From positions 1-48,670 of the forward strand of contig JAJPJT010000003.1 in assembly GCA_021324095.1 (NCBI GenBank): 48,670 bases of DNA, in the 5' to 3' direction. Below the pieces are notes generated by a model, which made no database searches, was not told the origin of the DNA, and saw nothing but the letters and a program-made list of their open reading frames with translations. A program made the translations under genes and the position numbers. Source of the DNA: Gammaproteobacteria bacterium. Its GTDB lineage: Bacteria > Pseudomonadota > Gammaproteobacteria > Xanthomonadales > Rhodanobacteraceae. Shown here in pieces: positions 7,295 through 17,156 of this stretch (positions are counted from its first letter, which is position 1; each line of letters starts with the position of its first letter).

Positions 7295-8970
7295 GCCACG
7301 GTCTCCGGTTCGTCGACTTCGACGGGTTCGTCGCGAACAAGGGTAACCCGGACACACGTACTGCCGATCGCGTCCGCGCCATCGCAGCGCCAGATGCCGA
7401 TCGCGGCGTTCGTGCTCCAATCGGACGCCAGCGCCGGGAGGACGACTTCAGCCGCGTTGACGTTGGGCGCGAGGTGGTGGCTCATCAGCAACGACAGGCC
7501 ATCCTGCCCATTCCGGCCCGGCAGTTCCACTGCACGCTGCGGAACCAGGGTCTCGCCTTCGCTCGTGACCGGGCGCAATCCCGCCGCGCGCGCGGTGCGG
7601 TGCAACAGTTCCACTCCAAGCAACTGACGCTCGCCTTCCAGTCGCAGCCAGCGGATCACACCGACCATCCAGTCCCGCTCTTCAGACGGATCGGCTACAG
7701 GCGCGAGGCCGATCACCTCGCCGACCCGGAGCCGCACGCCGTCGGAGCCCTGCAGGCGCAAGCGATATCCCCCTTCGCTCTGATCGAGCACTTCGGCGCG
7801 GTAGGTGTGCGGCCGAGCCACGTCGCTGGCCGCGAGCCATGCCGTCGCGAATTCGTGCCGGCCGATGGTGATCGCCTCGCCGTGGATCTGGCGTATGAAG
7901 GTCGCAAAGTCGATGTTGCCGGCCAGGGCATAGTGCAGCGCGTGCATGCCGACCACGAGGTCGAGGACGTGCGACGCCGAAAGCCGCGCATGCCCGCGCT
8001 CGGCCATGGCCCAACCTGCGCGGAGGCGACGCAGGAATGCGACGCGGGTGCTGAAGACGCCGCCACCAGGCCACGGCAGATCCACGATCTCGGCGCCTTC
8101 GGGCAGCAGCGCAGCACGCTCGTCGAAAATCCGCGCCACCGGCCGCACGTCCACGGCCAGCATGCTGGCGTTTTCGGCAATGGAGTCTTCGGCGATGTAC
8201 CCAGGGCCGGCATCGGCATCGGTGTCGACGCTCACGCCCTGCGAACCCGCAGGTCCCAATCCGCATTGGGGCGCCACGCATTGGATGATCGCCCAGGCGT
8301 CCTGCAATTCGCGGGCGGAAAAGCGACAGGGATTGCTCATCGCCAGCAACAGCGCCCGCGCATAGGCGGTTCGGGCCGAAAGGGGGCCGCCGTCGGAAAG
8401 CGGATCTGCGGCAATCTGGTCTGCGACGCCGAGTTCGCCCGCAAACGCGTACAAGGCATGCATGAGCCGCCAGACGCCCGCCGGAGGTGCCTGATACTGC
8501 CGGTACGCCCAGATCAAGGCCTGGTTGGCATGCACCAGTCCGCTCACGATCGCACTTGCCACCAGCTTGCTCTTGAACTTCGGCAACTTGCCCGTTGGCG
8601 CGCACAATTCATGCACGCCCAGGATGTCATTGCAGGCCAGTTTCCATTCGAGGCGTTGGGCCGCCGCAGCACGTTCGGAACTCGCCTGCGGCAACGGGTG
8701 GGATTCGGCGCTCAGGCGCTGTTCGATGCCATGGCAGAGGCTTTCCACCGGCCCCCTCAGGTGCGCGAGCGCGGCGACCCTTTCGCCGCCGCTCCAGGTG
8801 GTCGCCTGCATCTGGTCAAGAAGGTCTTCGACCTCGCCAAGAGCCTCTGCCGGATTGGCCAGGCGCAGGCCGGTGGCGGCTTCGCGGATCGCCTTCTCGC
8901 TGGTGCGCTGGGAACGTCCGGGCGGCAGGCGCGCGGGCAGGTCCTCGATCAGGCGTTGGTACGCATCCAT
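7291..8970 (-). CDS. Large conserved protein with a C-terminal PilZ-like domain
   Basis: A 559-residue soluble protein without signal peptide. The first 300 residues look helical and match no family I recognise. The region from about residue 385 on reads like a PilZ barrel: RAEVLDQSEGGYRLRL contains the D-x-S-x-x-G motif, followed by WMVGVIRWLRLEG and a GVELL strand. The arginine motif RxxxR normally placed before D-x-S-x-x-G is not evident; only R-P-H-T-Y-R is near. Cyclic-di-GMP binding is therefore doubtful. It heads the operon with DUF1272 and kdsB (GTGA overlap). A -10-like TAGAAT lies upstream on the minus strand, with a weak -35. Confidence 0.7.
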   Translation of the reverse strand: MDAYQRLIEDLPARLPPGRSQRTSEKAIREAATGLRLANPAEALGEVEDLLDQMQATTWSGGERVAALAHLRGPVESLCHGIEQRLSAESHPLPQASSERAAAAQRLEWKLACNDILGVHELCAPTGKLPKFKSKLVASAIVSGLVHANQALIWAYRQYQAPPAGVWRLMHALYAFAGELGVADQIAADPLSDGGPLSARTAYARALLLAMSNPCRFSARELQDAWAIIQCVAPQCGLGPAGSQGVSVDTDADAGPGYIAEDSIAENASMLAVDVRPVARIFDERAALLPEGAEIVDLPWPGGGVFSTRVAFLRRLRAGWAMAERGHARLSASHVLDLVVGMHALHYALAGNIDFATFIRQIHGEAITIGRHEFATAWLAASDVARPHTYRAEVLDQSEGGYRLRLQGSDGVRLRVGEVIGLAPVADPSEERDWMVGVIRWLRLEGERQLLGVELLHRTARAAGLRPVTSEGETLVPQRAVELPGRNGQDGLSLLMSHHLAPNVNAAEVVLPALASDWSTNAAIGIWRCDGADAIGSTCVRVTLVRDEPVEVDEPETVA

Positions 8971-9069
8971 CCCGACGTGTTCCCCCTCTCAGACCCCGGC
9001 CCAGCGCCTACGCAGAAACCGCTCATTCTAGCTTGAACCGGAGCGATCGCTGGTCGAACATGGGCCTCA

Positions 9070-10563
9070 ATGGAAACCCGCATGCACGACCCGCGCCAGC
9101 ACCGCCATCCTGGCTTCCGGATGCTCGCCGAACAGGCCTTGACGCGTGCCGCAGGTGCGGCGTTGTCGACCGGCAATAACGTAGAACTGTTGATCGATGC
9201 GCGCGAGAATTTCGATGCATGGCTCGAAGCCATCGCAAGCGCGCGGCGCAACATATTGTTCGGAAATTACATTTTCCGGGATGACGAGGTGGGCCGGGGG
9301 TTCGTCTCGGCCATGGCCGAGCGCGCCCGCGCCGGCGTGCGTGTGTGCGTGCTGCACGACTGGCTGGGATGCCTCGGCCAATCCCGCTCGCGCTTCTGGC
9401 AGCCCTTGCGCAACGCTGGCGGCGAAGTACGCACGTTCAACCCTTTCGATCCCTTGAGCCCGTTCGGCTGGATCAACCGCGACCATCGCAAGTTGCTGAC
9501 GGTGGATGCGAACATCGGGTTCGTATCCGGTGTGTGCGTCAGCGCAAAGTGGCTGGGCGACCCCGCCCGTGGCAAGGATCCATGGCGGGATACCGGCATC
9601 GCGGTCCGTGGTCCGGCCGTCGCCGACCTCGAACACGCGTTCGCCGAAACCTGGGCAACGTTGGGTACCCCGCTGGACGCGGGCTCCGTGCCCGACGCCG
9701 CACTCGCGCCTGCCGGTGATGTTGCGCTGCGCGTGATTGCAACCCAACCTTCGAGCAGCGGAACCTATCGAATCGATCAACTCGTCGCGGCCCTGGCGCA
9801 CCAGCGGCTGTGGCTGACCGACGCCTATTTCATCGGCGTCGCGCCGTACCTGAGCGCATTGACCAACGCCGCACAGGACGGCGTCGACGTGCGCCTGCTG
9901 GTGCCGGGGGCTTCCGATGTGCCCGCGGTGGCCGCGCTGTCACGCACGGGTTATCGCGCGCTGCTGGAAGCCGGTATCCGCGTCTACGAATGGAAGGGCT
10001 CGATGCTGCACGCGAAGACCGCGGTCGCCGACGATCGCTGGGCGCGCGTCGGTTCCACCAATCTCAACATCGCGAGCTGGCTCGGCAACTGCGAAATCGA
10101 CGTCGCGATCGAAAACTCGGCATTCGTGCGGCAATTGGCCGAGCAGTACGAACACGATCTGGAAAACGCCACCGAAATCGTGCTGTCCCGCCATCGCGCG
10201 CGTCCAGCCACGCCGCCGCCACGCCACGGCCTGCACGGGCACGGCAGCGCCGGGCGCAGCGCGGTCGGTGCGATGCGGATGGCGACCACGCTGGGTGCCG
10301 CGCTGCGCAACCGCCGGGTCCTGAGTGACGCCGAAACCCGCCCGCTCTGGGGCGGCGCGATCCTGCTGTTCGTCATTGCGGGGATCGGCGCGTGGTGGCC
10401 AAAGGTACTGGCATGGCCTCTCGCCGCCCTCGCGCTGTGGATCGCGGTGAGCCTGGTCGTGCGCTGGGGGCGCATGCGCCGACACCGGCGGCAAACCGCC
10501 AAGCAACAAGCGTGCGAAACTGGCGATTCTCCCCTTTCCACGCCGCCCGACGATGGTCACTGA
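9070..10563 (+). CDS. Phospholipase D family protein, cardiolipin-synthase-like
   Basis: A 497-residue protein with two HKD motifs: H139-x-K-x4-D (DHRKLLTVD) and about H314 (HAKTAVADD followed by RVGSTNLN). The paired HKD motifs catalyse phosphatidyl transfer, in cardiolipin synthases from two phosphatidylglycerols. Unlike ClsA, the N terminus has no obvious membrane anchors. Instead two hydrophobic helices lie near the C terminus (about residues 425-465: GGAILLFVIAGIGAWW and LAALALWIAVSLVV), followed by a basic tail. Its stop overlaps the start of xseA by 11 nt. It is divergent from the PilZ-like gene across 99 bp. It could be a ClsB/C-type synthase or another lipid-acting PLD. Confidence 0.88.
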   Translation: METRMHDPRQHRHPGFRMLAEQALTRAAGAALSTGNNVELLIDARENFDAWLEAIASARRNILFGNYIFRDDEVGRGFVSAMAERARAGVRVCVLHDWLGCLGQSRSRFWQPLRNAGGEVRTFNPFDPLSPFGWINRDHRKLLTVDANIGFVSGVCVSAKWLGDPARGKDPWRDTGIAVRGPAVADLEHAFAETWATLGTPLDAGSVPDAALAPAGDVALRVIATQPSSSGTYRIDQLVAALAHQRLWLTDAYFIGVAPYLSALTNAAQDGVDVRLLVPGASDVPAVAALSRTGYRALLEAGIRVYEWKGSMLHAKTAVADDRWARVGSTNLNIASWLGNCEIDVAIENSAFVRQLAEQYEHDLENATEIVLSRHRARPATPPPRHGLHGHGSAGRSAVGAMRMATTLGAALRNRRVLSDAETRPLWGGAILLFVIAGIGAWWPKVLAWPLAALALWIAVSLVVRWGRMRRHRRQTAKQQACETGDSPLSTPPDDGH

Positions 10564-11914
10564 ACGCGACGCCCCGGATCGGCGCAAAGTGCTGACACCG
10601 TCCGCGCTCAACCGCCTGGTGCGCGACCTGATCGAGGGCGCGCTGCCGATGATCTGGATCGAGGGCGAGGTCTGCAATCTGGTACGCGCCGGATCGGGGC
10701 ACTGGTATTTCTCGCTCAAGGACGCCGCCGCCGAAGTTCGCTGCGCGATGTTCGCGCGCGAGAACGCACGGATCCGGTTTCGGCCCGGCAACGGCGCGCG
10801 CGTGCTGGCGCGCGCGCGGGTCAGTCTTTACGAACCGCGCGGCAGCTTCCAGTTGATCGTCGAACACATGGAAGACGCCGGCGAAGGCGCGCTGCGGCGC
10901 GCGTTCGATGAACTGAAAGCGAAGTTGCAGGCGGAAGGCCTGTTCGAACCGGAGCGCAAGCGCGCGTTGCCCGCTTTCCCGCGCCGCATCGGCGTCATCA
11001 CGTCGGCCACCGGCGCCGCGGTCCGCGACGTGCTGTCGGTGGCACGGCGGCGCTTCGCGCTGACCGGGATCGAGGTGTTGCCCGTGCTGGTGCAGGGGCC
11101 CGAAGCACCGTTGCAGATCGCCGCCATGTTGCGCAGGGCGGCCCGTTCCAATCGCTACGACATCCTGCTGGTGACCCGCGGCGGCGGTTCGCTGGAAGAC
11201 CTGGCGGCGTTCAATGACGAAGGCGTCGCGCGTGCAATCATGGCCAGCCCCATTCCCGTCGTTTCGGCGGTCGGGCACGAAATCGACTTCTCGATCAGCG
11301 ATTTCGTGGCCGACCTGCGCGCACCGACGCCTTCCGCCGCCGCGGAATTGATCCTGCCCGACGGCGATGGACTGGCACGCGTGCTGACGCAGATCGAGGC
11401 ACGCATGCGGCACGCGTGGCATCGCCGCATGCAAAACTCGGTACAGCGGCTGGATCATGCCGTCAACAGGCTCAATACCCAGCGCCCGCAACAACGCCTC
11501 GCCCACTGTCGCGAGCGGATGCAGGCGCAGCGGCAGCGGCTGTTGCGCGTCCTCGCATTGCGGCAGGAACGGGCTGCGGTGCAGGTGGCACAACTCCGGA
11601 TACGCTTGTTGTCGCGACACCCGAGCGCGCAACTGGAACAACTTGCGGGACGGAAAGCGGAGCTGCACCGGCGCCTGATGTCCACGTGGCACCACGACGA
11701 CGCAAGGCGGCGTCAACGCCTGGCCGAACTCGCACGCGCGCTGCACGCGGTCAGCCCACTCGAGGTACTGAAGCGCGGTTACGCGATCCTGTTCGACGAA
11801 GCCGGCGCGGTGCTGCGCTCGGCGCAGGGCATTGCGCCGGGTTCACAGGTACGCGCCAGGCTGGCCGACGGCGAACTCGCGCTCAGGGTCGATGGCCCCG
11901 ATACGCGACCTTGA
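10553..11914 (+). CDS. xseA: Exodeoxyribonuclease VII large subunit
   Basis: The 453-residue catalytic subunit of the single-strand-specific exonuclease VII. The N-terminal OB-fold includes LPMIWIEGEVCNLVRAGSGHW and FSLKDAAAEVRCAMF. The nuclease core shows PRRIGVITSATGAAVRDVL, ILLVTRGGGSLEDL and PVVSAVGHEIDFSI. A long helical arm rich in Arg/Gln/Leu follows, and a C-terminal LKRGYAILFD segment closes the fold. All blocks of the family are intact. The small subunit xseB is not in the window. The start lies inside the end of the preceding phospholipase gene. Confidence 0.98.
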   Translation: MVTERDAPDRRKVLTPSALNRLVRDLIEGALPMIWIEGEVCNLVRAGSGHWYFSLKDAAAEVRCAMFARENARIRFRPGNGARVLARARVSLYEPRGSFQLIVEHMEDAGEGALRRAFDELKAKLQAEGLFEPERKRALPAFPRRIGVITSATGAAVRDVLSVARRRFALTGIEVLPVLVQGPEAPLQIAAMLRRAARSNRYDILLVTRGGGSLEDLAAFNDEGVARAIMASPIPVVSAVGHEIDFSISDFVADLRAPTPSAAAELILPDGDGLARVLTQIEARMRHAWHRRMQNSVQRLDHAVNRLNTQRPQQRLAHCRERMQAQRQRLLRVLALRQERAAVQVAQLRIRLLSRHPSAQLEQLAGRKAELHRRLMSTWHHDDARRRQRLAELARALHAVSPLEVLKRGYAILFDEAGAVLRSAQGIAPGSQVRARLADGELALRVDGPDTRP

Positions 11915-11960
11915 CGTGCGCCGGCCTAGGGTCGGCGGATCGCGCCATTGGACAACAAAC

Positions 11961-13403
11961 ATGCCTGGCAAACTGAAAAGTCGCTATCCGTACTATCTCG
12001 CCAACAAGCCGGTCCAGGCCAATACCGATCTTGCCGTGCTGGACAAGTATTCCGGCGAAATCGCGACGCGCGCAGCGCTCGCCGATGCCAGAACAATCGA
12101 ACGGGCAATCGCCGCCGCTGCGAAGGCAGCAGCGCCCATGGCGGCACTGAAGCCCTACCAGCGCCGCGCGGTGCTGGAGCACTGCGTCGAACACATGTGC
12201 AAGCGCAAGGACGATCTTGCCTACGCGTTGTGCATCGAGGCCGGCAAACCGATCAAGGACTCGCAAGGCGAGGCCGAACGCCTGATCGACACCTTCCGGA
12301 TCGCCGCCGACGAATCCACGCGCATCGACGGCGAGATCGTGAACCTCGAAATTTCCGAGCGCACGAAGGGCTATCGCGGCTTCGTCAAACGCGTGCCGCT
12401 CGGGCCGTGCTCGTTCATCACGCCATTCAATTTCCCGTTGAACCTGGTCGCGCACAAGGTCGCGCCCGCAATCGCGGCGGGTTGTCCGTTCGTCCTCAAG
12501 CCTTCCGAACGCACGCCGATCGGCGCGCTGATCATAGGCGAAGTGCTGGCCGAAACGGATCTTCCCGAAGGCGCATTTTCGATCTTGCCCTGCCGCATCG
12601 AAGACGCCGACCCGTTCGTCGTGGACGAGCGACTGAAGCTCCTGTCGTTCACCGGTGGCCAGATCGGCTGGGAACTGAAGGCGCGTGCCGGCAAAAAGAA
12701 GGTGGTGCTGGAACTTGGAGGAAACGCCGCGTGCATCGTGGATGCCGACCAGCGGCCACGCCTGGACTTCGTGATTTCCCGATTGGTCTCCGGGAGCTTC
12801 TACCAGTCGGGTCAGAGTTGCATCGGCGTGCAGCGCATCCTCGTCCACGCGTCGCTGTATGACGAAGTGAAAAAGCGCTTCGTCGCCGCCACGAAGAAAT
12901 TGAAGGCCGGCGATCCCAAGGATCCCGAAACATTCCTTGGCCCGATGATCGACAAAGCCGCGGCGAAACGCCTCGAAGGCTGGATCGTCGAAGCGAAATC
13001 CGCTGGCGCCAAAGTGCTGTGCGGCGGCAAGCGCAAGGGCAGCATGCTGGAGGCGACTGTGCTCGAAAACGTATCGCACGCGGCCAAGGTCAGCTGCATG
13101 GAAGCCTTTGGTCCGGTCGCGATGCTGGAACCCTTCGACTACTTCGATGCCGCGCTCGCCACGGTCAACGAGTCGGACTATGGCCTGCAGGCCGGCGTGT
13201 TCACCGACAATCTCACCCATGCGATGCGCGCGTGGGACACGCTGGTCGAAGGCGGCGTCGTGGTCGGCGACATCCCGAGTTTCCGCGTCGACAATATGCC
13301 CTACGGTGGCGTGAAACTCTCGGGCTTCGGCCGCGAAGGCATCCGATATGCGATCGAGGACATGACCGAACGCAGGCTGTTGGTGATCCGCGATGCGCTA
13401 TAG
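11961..13403 (+). CDS. Aldehyde dehydrogenase family protein
   Basis: A 480-residue NAD(P)-dependent dehydrogenase oxidising an aldehyde to an acid (or acyl intermediate). The oxyanion-hole asparagine lies in ITPFNFPLNLV, coenzyme contacts in VLKPSERTP and SFTGG, the general-base glutamate in VLELGGNAACIV, and the nucleophile in SGQSCIGVQRI. The overall look recalls lactaldehyde or non-phosphorylating glyceraldehyde-3-phosphate dehydrogenases, but the substrate is not decided. I start at ATG 11961, 46 bp after xseA; the longer frame upstream overlaps xseA and lacks family features. The repeat block at 13422-13529 follows. Confidence 0.93.
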   Translation: MPGKLKSRYPYYLANKPVQANTDLAVLDKYSGEIATRAALADARTIERAIAAAAKAAAPMAALKPYQRRAVLEHCVEHMCKRKDDLAYALCIEAGKPIKDSQGEAERLIDTFRIAADESTRIDGEIVNLEISERTKGYRGFVKRVPLGPCSFITPFNFPLNLVAHKVAPAIAAGCPFVLKPSERTPIGALIIGEVLAETDLPEGAFSILPCRIEDADPFVVDERLKLLSFTGGQIGWELKARAGKKKVVLELGGNAACIVDADQRPRLDFVISRLVSGSFYQSGQSCIGVQRILVHASLYDEVKKRFVAATKKLKAGDPKDPETFLGPMIDKAAAKRLEGWIVEAKSAGAKVLCGGKRKGSMLEATVLENVSHAAKVSCMEAFGPVAMLEPFDYFDAALATVNESDYGLQAGVFTDNLTHAMRAWDTLVEGGVVVGDIPSFRVDNMPYGGVKLSGFGREGIRYAIEDMTERRLLVIRDAL

Positions 13404-13421
13404 CGGTCGCGCCGGAACCTC

Positions 13422-13529
13422 GACATCCCTGTCGTTTTCCGCGCCGCTACTCGCCACATCCATGTGGCTCGCCCTTCGGGCCGCGTGCAAAGGCGCGTTT
13501 TTCACTCCGGTGGCCGGCCATCCATGGCC
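13422..13529. repeat. Block of dispersed palindromic repeats
   Basis: The gap between the dehydrogenase and ABC-transporter genes contains three palindromes sharing a TCC apex: 13422-13433, 13453-13468 and 13516-13529. The 39 bp at 13446-13484 match the inverse of 37279-37317 at 37 positions. GTGCAAAGGCGC at 13485-13496 recurs at 43452-43463, and the 13422 start resembles the ends of the 43-kb element. It appears to be a shortened relative of those elements. Confidence 0.7.
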
Positions 13530-13578
13530 TGCGAACCTGCATCATTGAAGCCATACCGGCTAGCCCCATTTCAAGGCG

Positions 13579-15357
13579 ATGAGCCAGCTTCGCGATCCGG
13601 ATAAACAACACCCCACCCGCCAGCTTGCCGCACTGGGGGCGTTGTGGCCGTACATGCGCCGGCACCGCGCGCTTGCTTCGGGCTGGTTGTTCTTCTTGGC
13701 CCTGTCGTCGGCGGCGACGCTGGCGCTGCCGGTCGCGGTGAGGCACATGATCGACCGCGGCTTCGCCAGCCACGATTCCGGATTGGTGAACGCGACCTTC
13801 CTCGCGCTGTTCGCGCTCGCGCTCATCCTCGCCATCGCGACCGCGGCGCGCTACTTCTGCATCACACTCTTGGGTGAACGCGCCATCGCAGCTTTGCGCG
13901 GGATACTCTACGCGCACCTGATCCGCCTCGACGTTGCGTTTTACGAAAGGAACCGGGTGGGCGAACTGATCTCGCGCCTCGGCACCGACACCGAAGTGGT
14001 GCAGACCCTGATCGGCTCCAGCATCTCGATCGCGCTGCGCAGCGTGGTGATGGTGATCGGCGCGGCGGCGCTGATGGCGTGGACAAGCCCGCGGCTCGCC
14101 GGCCTGACCGCGCTGGTGATTCCGGTGGTGGTCGTGCCGATCGCGCTGTACGGCCGCCGGCTGGCGCGCCTGTCGCGCACCAACCAGGACCGCATCGCCG
14201 ACACCAGCGCGATCGCGAATGAAACCCTCAACGCCGTGCAGGCCGTGAAAGCCTACGCGCGCGAGGGCATCGAAAGCGCGCGCTACGGCGATGCGGTGCA
14301 ACGCGCGCTTCGTGCGGCACAAAAGCGCATCGCCGCACGCGCGGTACTGACCGGCGGCGTGATCGTCCTGATCTTCGGCGCAATCACGTTGGTGCTGTGG
14401 GCTGGCGCACGCGATGTACTGGCGGGTTCGATGGACGCGGGCCGGCTGATCCAGTTCATGCTCTATGCGGTGATGGCAGCCAGTTCGGTTGGCGCGCTGG
14501 GTGGCGTATGGGGTGACGTACTGCGCGCAGCGGGTTCGATGGGACGGATCAGCGAGTTGCTCGCGGAACACCCCTCGATCGCCGATCCCGCCCACCCTGC
14601 GGTGCTGCCACGACCGGCGCAGGGCGCGATCGCGTTCGAACACGTGGAATTTCGATATCCGACCCGCTCAGACACGCCGGCGCTGCACGATTTCAGCTTG
14701 CGCATCCATGCTGGCGAAACCGTGGCGCTGGTCGGACCGTCCGGCGCCGGCAAAAGCACCGTATTCAACCTGCTGCTCCGCTTCCACGATCCGCAGCGCG
14801 GACGCGTCACGCTGGACGGTGTCGACCTGCGCACGCTCAGGCTCGACGACCTGCGCGGCGCCCTGGCGCTGGTGCCCCAGGAAACCGTGATCTTCGGCGC
14901 CAGCGCCGCCGACAACATCCGGTTCGGCCGCGCCGATGCCTCCGACCATGCCGTGCACGCCGCGGCCCGCGACGCGGAGGCGTTCGGCTTCCTGGGCGAT
15001 CAGCCCGAAGGGTTCGAAACACAGCTCGGCGAACGCGGGGTAAGGCTGTCCGGTGGCCAGCGCCAACGCGTGGCCATTGCGCGCGCGATCCTGAAAGACG
15101 CTCCGGTGTTGCTATTGGACGAGGCAACCTCCAGCCTCGACGCGCAATCGGAAGCCGCGATCCAGGCGGCGCTGGAACGCGCCGGCCGCGGCCGCACCAC
15201 GCTGGTGATCGCGCATCGCCTCGCGACCGTGCAGCGCGCCGACCGGATCGTGGTGATGGACCAAGGCCGCATCATCGCCGAAGGCAGCCACGATGCCCTG
15301 CTGCGCGAAGGTGGCCTGTACGCCGAACTCGCGCGGCTTCAATTTGCGGTTGCGTGA
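13579..15357 (+). CDS. ABC exporter half-transporter (MsbA/LmrA-like)
   Basis: A 592-residue fusion of a six-helix transmembrane domain (about residues 25-310) and a nucleotide-binding domain. Walker A is GPSGAGKST, the signature LSGGQRQR, Walker B VLLLDEATSSLD and the switch histidine IAHR; all are intact, so it should hydrolyse ATP as a dimer. The coupling-region sequence FYERNRVGELISRLGTDTEVVQ is typical of lipid/drug exporters. Whether it flips lipid A like MsbA, or exports something else, is not decided. AAGG precedes the ATG. There is no partner gene; the 175 bp upstream is filled by repeats, so expression is probably independent. Confidence 0.92.
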   Translation: MSQLRDPDKQHPTRQLAALGALWPYMRRHRALASGWLFFLALSSAATLALPVAVRHMIDRGFASHDSGLVNATFLALFALALILAIATAARYFCITLLGERAIAALRGILYAHLIRLDVAFYERNRVGELISRLGTDTEVVQTLIGSSISIALRSVVMVIGAAALMAWTSPRLAGLTALVIPVVVVPIALYGRRLARLSRTNQDRIADTSAIANETLNAVQAVKAYAREGIESARYGDAVQRALRAAQKRIAARAVLTGGVIVLIFGAITLVLWAGARDVLAGSMDAGRLIQFMLYAVMAASSVGALGGVWGDVLRAAGSMGRISELLAEHPSIADPAHPAVLPRPAQGAIAFEHVEFRYPTRSDTPALHDFSLRIHAGETVALVGPSGAGKSTVFNLLLRFHDPQRGRVTLDGVDLRTLRLDDLRGALALVPQETVIFGASAADNIRFGRADASDHAVHAAARDAEAFGFLGDQPEGFETQLGERGVRLSGGQRQRVAIARAILKDAPVLLLDEATSSLDAQSEAAIQAALERAGRGRTTLVIAHRLATVQRADRIVVMDQGRIIAEGSHDALLREGGLYAELARLQFAVA

Positions 15358-15479
15358 GCCTGTCGAAGCAGCTGTCGTGAGAATCAGGTCACGGAAGGCC
15401 GTTCTGGTCTCCATCGACGCATGGACTACACGCCCATCAGCTCGTCCCGTGATGAAGCGATCAGGGACGATCGCACAAA

Positions 15480-15818
15480 CTAAGCGTAATTGGTGTGCGT
15501 GCGTTCGATGAAGCCCGTGTCGGCGTCGTCTGGCCAGTGGTCTTTGTCGAATCCGGATGCGGCTTTCAATCGGTCCGGCGTCGCATCCAGCAGGACCCGA
15601 TGGTCGTGGTCCGCTTCAATCCGCATCGCGCTCCACGGGACCGCGAACAGCTTCTCGCCCACCCCAAGCACGCCGCCCACAGACAGCGCGCCGTAAATCA
15701 CGCGCCCGGTGGCCGTGTCGATCACGACATCCGCAACTTCACCCAGCTTGTCGCCATGGAGGTTGTGGACCGGCTGGCCCACGAGTTCTCTTGCCGAAAG
15801 GCGCTGTGTGCTGTCCAT
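15480..15818 (-). CDS. PRC-barrel domain protein
   Basis: A 112-residue protein consisting of little more than one PRC-barrel: RLSARELVGQPVHNLHGDKLGEV, a strand pair ending VVIDTATGRVIYGALSVGG, then KLFAVPWSAMRI and HRVLLDATPDRLKAASGF. Stand-alone proteins of this type are common in proteobacteria and are often linked to stress or envelope homeostasis; the biochemical role is unknown. I chose the ATG at 15818, preceded by GAGGAACATCC; an upstream extension lacks domain similarity. The gaps on both sides are 120-200 bp without genes, so it is probably transcribed alone. Confidence 0.88.
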   Translation of the reverse strand: MDSTQRLSARELVGQPVHNLHGDKLGEVADVVIDTATGRVIYGALSVGGVLGVGEKLFAVPWSAMRIEADHDHRVLLDATPDRLKAASGFDKDHWPDDADTGFIERTHTNYA

Positions 15819-16020
15819 TGGATGTTCCTCATTTCCGTATGACTTCCCCACGTTCGCCCGTCGTGCTCGACCGTCATGGCTCCCGAACGTGTGGTACAGG
15901 CAACTTAACGCGCGCGCCATTACCGAGCGGTGAACGCGCGGATGCACGGCAACGCCGGAGCGCTTCGACCGTCAGGAAAGCCGGATGGCGGCCGCGGGCC
16001 GCGCGGGCAAGACCGTGCAA

Positions 16021-16254
16021 TCAGGCAGCAGGGGCTGCCGACGCTGCCTCGCCTTCGGCGGTCACTTCCGATGCCTGCATGCCCTTCGGGCCCTGCACGA
16101 TCTCGAACTTCACCCGTTGGCCTTCCTTGAGGCTGCGGAAGCCCTGCGCACGGATCGCCGAGAAATGCACGAAAACGTCCGCCCCGCCGCCGTCAGGCGT
16201 GATGAAACCGAACCCCTTGGCGTCGTTGAACCACTTCACCGTACCTACTGCCAT
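16021..16254 (-). CDS. Cold-shock domain protein
   Basis: A 77-residue RNA/ssDNA chaperone. RNP1 (KGFGFITP) and RNP2 (VFVHFSAI) sit at the usual places after the start [13 protein letters not shown] short alanine/glutamate-rich tail of about ten residues follows the domain. GAGGGG lies about 10 nt upstream of the ATG. Such proteins melt structured mRNA; whether this copy is cold-induced cannot be told. The 5' region contains the palindrome ATGCCGGGCAT near 16280, which might fold in the leader. Confidence 0.96.
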   Translation of the reverse strand: MAVGTVKWFNDAKGFGFITPDGGGADVFVHFSAIRAQGFRSLKEGQRVKFEIVQGPKGMQASEVTAEGEAASAAPAA

Positions 16255-16364
16255 TTCGAAGACCCCTCTTCGCAACGATCCATGCCCGGCATGGTGCTGC
16301 CGGGGGCGATGAGTATCATTCCGGCTCATCCTGCGCGCAAGCGCCGAAGGGTGACCCAGTTCGC

Positions 16365-17135
16365 TCAACCCGCGAGAAGTGCGTTCACGATCTCCGGCAC
16401 GCGGCGGGTGGCAGCCGCAAGATGCGCGTGGATTTCTTCGAGACTGATCGGGGCCTCCGGATCCGGGCCGCAGCCCGCCGCCCAGTTGGCGACCACCGCG
16501 ATGCAGGCGTAATCCATGCCGCGTTCGCGCGCCAGCGCGGCTTCGGGCATGCCGGTCATGCCGACCAGATCGCAGCCATCCCGACGCATCCGCGCGATCT
16601 CGGCCCTAGTCTCGAGGCGCGGCCCCTGCGTGGCGCCGTAGCAACCGCCGTCGACCACGGCAACGCCGCCGCGCTGCGCGGCGTCCAGCAGGTCGCGCCG
16701 CAAGGATGCGGTGTAGGGCTCGCCAAATTCGATGTGCAGCACGGCCTCGCCGTCCGCGTCGCAAAAACTGGAAGCCCGGCCGCTGGTGTAGTCGATCAAC
16801 TGGTCCGGAATTGCGAGCACGCGCGGCCCCATGTCGTCGCGAATCCCCCCAACCGCGTTCACGCCGATCACGCGTCTCGCCCCCAGCCCGTGCAATGCAT
16901 CGATATTGGCGCGGTAGTTGATGTGATGCGGCGCAAAGGCGTGGCTTTCACCGTGGCGCGCCAGAAACGCCACGTGTTTTCCAGCCACCTCTCCGGTCAC
17001 GATCGGCGAAGACGGCGCCCCCCAGTGCGTAGTGATTTCCTGGCGTCGCGCGCGCTCCAGTCCGGGGAACGCATACACGCCGGTGCCGCCGATGATGGCG
17101 AGGGAGATATTTGATGGAGACGGAGAGGTATTCAT
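16365..17135 (-). CDS. mtnP: S-methyl-5'-thioadenosine/thioinosine phosphorylase
   Basis: A 256-residue purine nucleoside phosphorylase of the MTAP family. Phosphate-binding [15 protein letters not shown] opens the domain, followed by [47 protein letters not shown] and [14 protein letters not shown] are family hallmarks. Gammaproteobacterial members such as Pseudomonas PA3004 prefer methylthioinosine, which then feeds hypoxanthine into salvage. The neighbouring hpt gene (hypoxanthine phosphoribosyltransferase) supports that reading, but the residue deciding adenine versus hypoxanthine was not assessed. Start ATG 17135; a 110-bp G-rich gap separates it from hpt. Confidence 0.9.
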   Translation of the reverse strand: MNTSPSPSNISLAIIGGTGVYAFPGLERARRQEITTHWGAPSSPIVTGEVAGKHVAFLARHGESHAFAPHHINYRANIDALHGLGARRVIGVNAVGGIRDDMGPRVLAIPDQLIDYTSGRASSFCDADGEAVLHIEFGEPYTASLRRDLLDAAQRGGVAVVDGGCYGATQGPRLETRAEIARMRRDGCDLVGMTGMPEAALARERGMDYACIAVVANWAAGCGPDPEAPISLEEIHAHLAAATRRVPEIVNALLAG

Positions 17136-17156
17136 GCAACTTCTTTCACGCGAAGC

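Noticed and set aside
11832..11960. Longer N terminus for the aldehyde dehydrogenase
   Set aside because: The extra 43 codons overlap xseA, are arginine-rich and lack similarity; ATG 11961 fits the family length.
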